64,000 bases of DNA from Clostridia bacterium (GTDB taxonomy: Bacteria > Bacillota > Clostridia > Oscillospirales > Acutalibacteraceae). Location of the stretch: assembly GCA_017441385.1 (NCBI GenBank), contig JAFRXY010000081.1, positions 62,001 to 126,000 of the forward strand, in the 5' to 3' direction. The position numbers were made by a program, and so were the translations under genes. The notes beneath the pieces were generated by a model. It saw nothing but the letters and a program-made list of their open reading frames with translations. It was not told the DNA's origin and did not search any database. Every line of letters starts with the position of its first letter. The stretch's first letter is position 1. This document shows positions 62,429 to 64,000 of this stretch, piece by piece.

Positions 62429-63592
62429 TCAGCCGATAAATCTCACACGGATCACGCCGTCGATCTCTGAAAAAGCAGCCTTGGCAGCGTCGCTGATTTC
62501 ACCCGCGAAGTCGAGAATGCTGTAGGCGTAGTCACCCTTGGACTTGCTGAGCATGTTCTCGATATTCAGGCCCTCTCCGGAAACGATGGCAGAGAGCTTG
62601 GTGAGTACGTTGGGAACATTCTTGTGCAGAACACATACGCGCTTGGCGGCGACAGGGCCGGCATCGATGTTGGGATAATTGACGGAATTGATAATGGAAC
62701 CGTTTTCAAGATAATTCTTGATCTCATCAACCGCCATCATAGCGCAGTTGTCCTCCGATTCGGGAGTGGAAGCGCCGAGGTGGGGAATGGCAACAATGCC
62801 TTCCACATCGAGAACTTCGTCGTCCGGGAAGTCGATGACATAGGAAGCAACCTTTCCGTTGGCGAGTGCTGCCTTGATGTCGTCGTTGTTGACAAGACCG
62901 CCGCGTGCGAAATTCATGATTCTCACGCCGTCCTTCATGGTGGCGATGGACTCGGCGTTGACCATGTTCTTGGTTTCGGGAATGAGCGGGACATGAATGG
63001 TGATGATGTCGCTCTGCTCAAAGATAGCTTTGATCTCCTTGACAAGTCTGACCTTGCGGGAGAGTCTGAGAGCCACGTCAACCGAAAGGAAGGGATCGTA
63101 GCCGATGACGTTCATGCCGAGCGCGGCAGCGTCGTTGGCAACCAGACCGCCGATGGCGCCAAGGCCAATCACGCCGAGGGTCTTACCCTTGATTTCAGGG
63201 CCGACAAACTGGCTCTTGCCTTTCTCGACCATCTTGCCGACCTGATCGCCGTTGCCCTTGAGGGTCTTGGCCCACTGGGTTGCGGGAAGGACGTTTCTGG
63301 AGGAGAAGATCATCGCGCCCAGCACCAGCTCGGCAACGGCGTTGGCGTTGGCACCGGGAGTGTTGAAGACCACAATGCCCTTCTCGGCACACTTGTCGAG
63401 CGGAATGTTGTTGACGCCCGCGCCGGCTCTCGCAATGGCGAGCAGGCTCTCCGGAAGCTCCATGTCGTGCATGGCTGCCGAACGGACGAGTATCGCGTCT
63501 GGCTCCTGAATGCCTTCGCCGCAGTTGTAGCCCGCGCCGAAACGGTCGAGACCGATCTTTGCGATTTTATTTAATGTAAGAATATTTGCCAT
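62429..63592 (-). CDS. serA: D-3-phosphoglycerate dehydrogenase
   Basis: The 387-residue protein has a catalytic domain and a Rossmann NAD domain (GVIGLGAIGGLVANDAAALG near 140), with Arg in NFARGG, Glu in DFPDDEVLDVEG and His in AIPHLGASTPESE. A C-terminal ACT domain (about 315-387, CVLHKNVPNVLTKLSAIVS) probably gives feedback by serine. It is the short bacterial form without the middle ASB domain. It catalyses the first committed step of serine synthesis. serC lies 24 bases upstream. Confidence 0.95.
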   Translation of the reverse strand: MANILTLNKIAKIGLDRFGAGYNCGEGIQEPDAILVRSAAMHDMELPESLLAIARAGAGVNNIPLDKCAEKGIVVFNTPGANANAVAELVLGAMIFSSRNVLPATQWAKTLKGNGDQVGKMVEKGKSQFVGPEIKGKTLGVIGLGAIGGLVANDAAALGMNVIGYDPFLSVDVALRLSRKVRLVKEIKAIFEQSDIITIHVPLIPETKNMVNAESIATMKDGVRIMNFARGGLVNNDDIKAALANGKVASYVIDFPDDEVLDVEGIVAIPHLGASTPESEDNCAMMAVDEIKNYLENGSIINSVNYPNIDAGPVAAKRVCVLHKNVPNVLTKLSAIVSGEGLNIENMLSKSKGDYAYSILDFAGEISDAAKAAFSEIDGVIRVRFIG

Positions 63593-63616
63593 GTTAATTC
63601 ATCTCCGTTTATTATA

Positions 63617-64000
63617 TTACTTGCTGTTTTCCGCCTCAAACTTCTTCATGAATTCAACCAGCTTCTCAACGCCTTCGATGGGCATCGCGTTGTAGATGGA
63701 AGCTCTCATGCCGCCGACGGAACGGTGACCCTTAAGGTTGACAAAGCCGGCCGCGGTGGATTCCTTGACGAACTTCGCGTCAAGCTCCTCATCGCCTGTG
63801 ACAAAGGGAACGTTCATGAGCGAACGGTCTTCCGGAACAACGGTACCCTTGAAGAGCTTGGAGCTGTCGAGGAAATCGTAGAGCAGCTTCGCTTTCTTCT
63901 CATTAAGCTCTTTCATAGCCTCCAGACCGCCCATCTTCTTGATCCACTTGAAGGTCAGGCCGGCTATGTAGATGGCGTAGCAGGGAGGTGTGTTGTAAAG
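63617..64000 (-). CDS. serC: Phosphoserine aminotransferase, C-terminal part
   Basis: The final 127 residues of a minus-strand frame open to the window edge. [25 protein letters not shown], followed by [11 protein letters not shown] and [31 protein letters not shown], is the SerC C-terminus. The PLP lysine and N-terminal half lie beyond the edge. It transaminates 3-phosphohydroxypyruvate and forms an operon with serA. Confidence 0.95.
   Translation of the reverse strand, partial: LYNTPPCYAIYIAGLTFKWIKKMGGLEAMKELNEKKAKLLYDFLDSSKLFKGTVVPEDRSLMNVPFVTGDEELDAKFVKESTAAGFVNLKGHRSVGGMRASIYNAMPIEGVEKLVEFMKKFEAENSK

Overview
The window reads as chromosome of an endospore-forming clostridial Firmicute, probably of the Oscillospiraceae/Ruminococcaceae type. 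The reasons are the spore genes spmA, spmB and gpr, the Firmicute replication pair DnaD/DnaI, a HemZ-type radical SAM protein, a MazF/NdoA toxin, frequent TTG and GTG starts behind strong AGGAGG-type ribosome sites, and sigma-A promoters of the TTGAAA-17-TAAAAT kind, several with a TGn extension. There is no phage, plasmid, CRISPR array or complete insertion sequence. Mobile DNA is limited to three small non-coding inverted-repeat elements.

Layout. 1-4.3 kb: the end of pyrE, a GH2 glycosidase-like protein with an altered acid/base motif, a small protein, and spmAB. 4.4-9.5 kb: an unrecognised cluster of one very acidic soluble protein and three membrane proteins with charged tails, three of the four behind their own clear promoter. 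9.5-12.8 kb: dusB, a HAD phosphatase, a CDP-glycerol glycerophosphotransferase-like protein and tRNA-Leu. 12.9-22.7 kb: a dense housekeeping block (U32 peptidase, glyoxalase fold, THUMP methyltransferase, DtxR regulator, dtd, metallo-hydrolase, hemZ, a kinase with a novel C-terminal half, YifB). 22.7-28.2 kb: mazF, dnaD-dnaI, a response regulator with an Imm42-like gene, a 199-bp MITE, a 55-residue membrane protein and rpsT. 28.3-31.4 kb: gpr, a VanW protein and a SUKH-like protein. 31.6-36 kb: the potABCD polyamine transporter behind a long structured leader. 36-40.6 kb: proS, an SdpI-like protein, an alpha/beta hydrolase and a transglutaminase-like protein.

The most interesting region is 40.7-46.1 kb: kinase, von Willebrand A protein, PP2C phosphatase, TerY-C-like zinc protein and a zinc-ribbon protein with a duplicated aromatic C-terminal module. 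It matches the TerY-P phosphorylation triad known from Ter stress systems, but here it lacks tellurium-resistance genes and carries a terminal protein I do not recognise. A second copy of the MITE, inverted relative to the first, follows, then four tRNA genes (Val, Asp, Phe, Gly).

47-64 kb: an LRR membrane protein behind a perfect consensus promoter, a flavin reductase-like protein, a YwaF-like protein, a 94-bp TA-flanked element, murD, metY, a patatin/MBOAT/DHHW/RCC1 envelope block, a LytTR-DUF3021-ABC exporter operon, an Rpn/PD-(D/E)XK family protein, and serC-serA running off the right edge. Functions were assigned by reading motifs; no database search was made.
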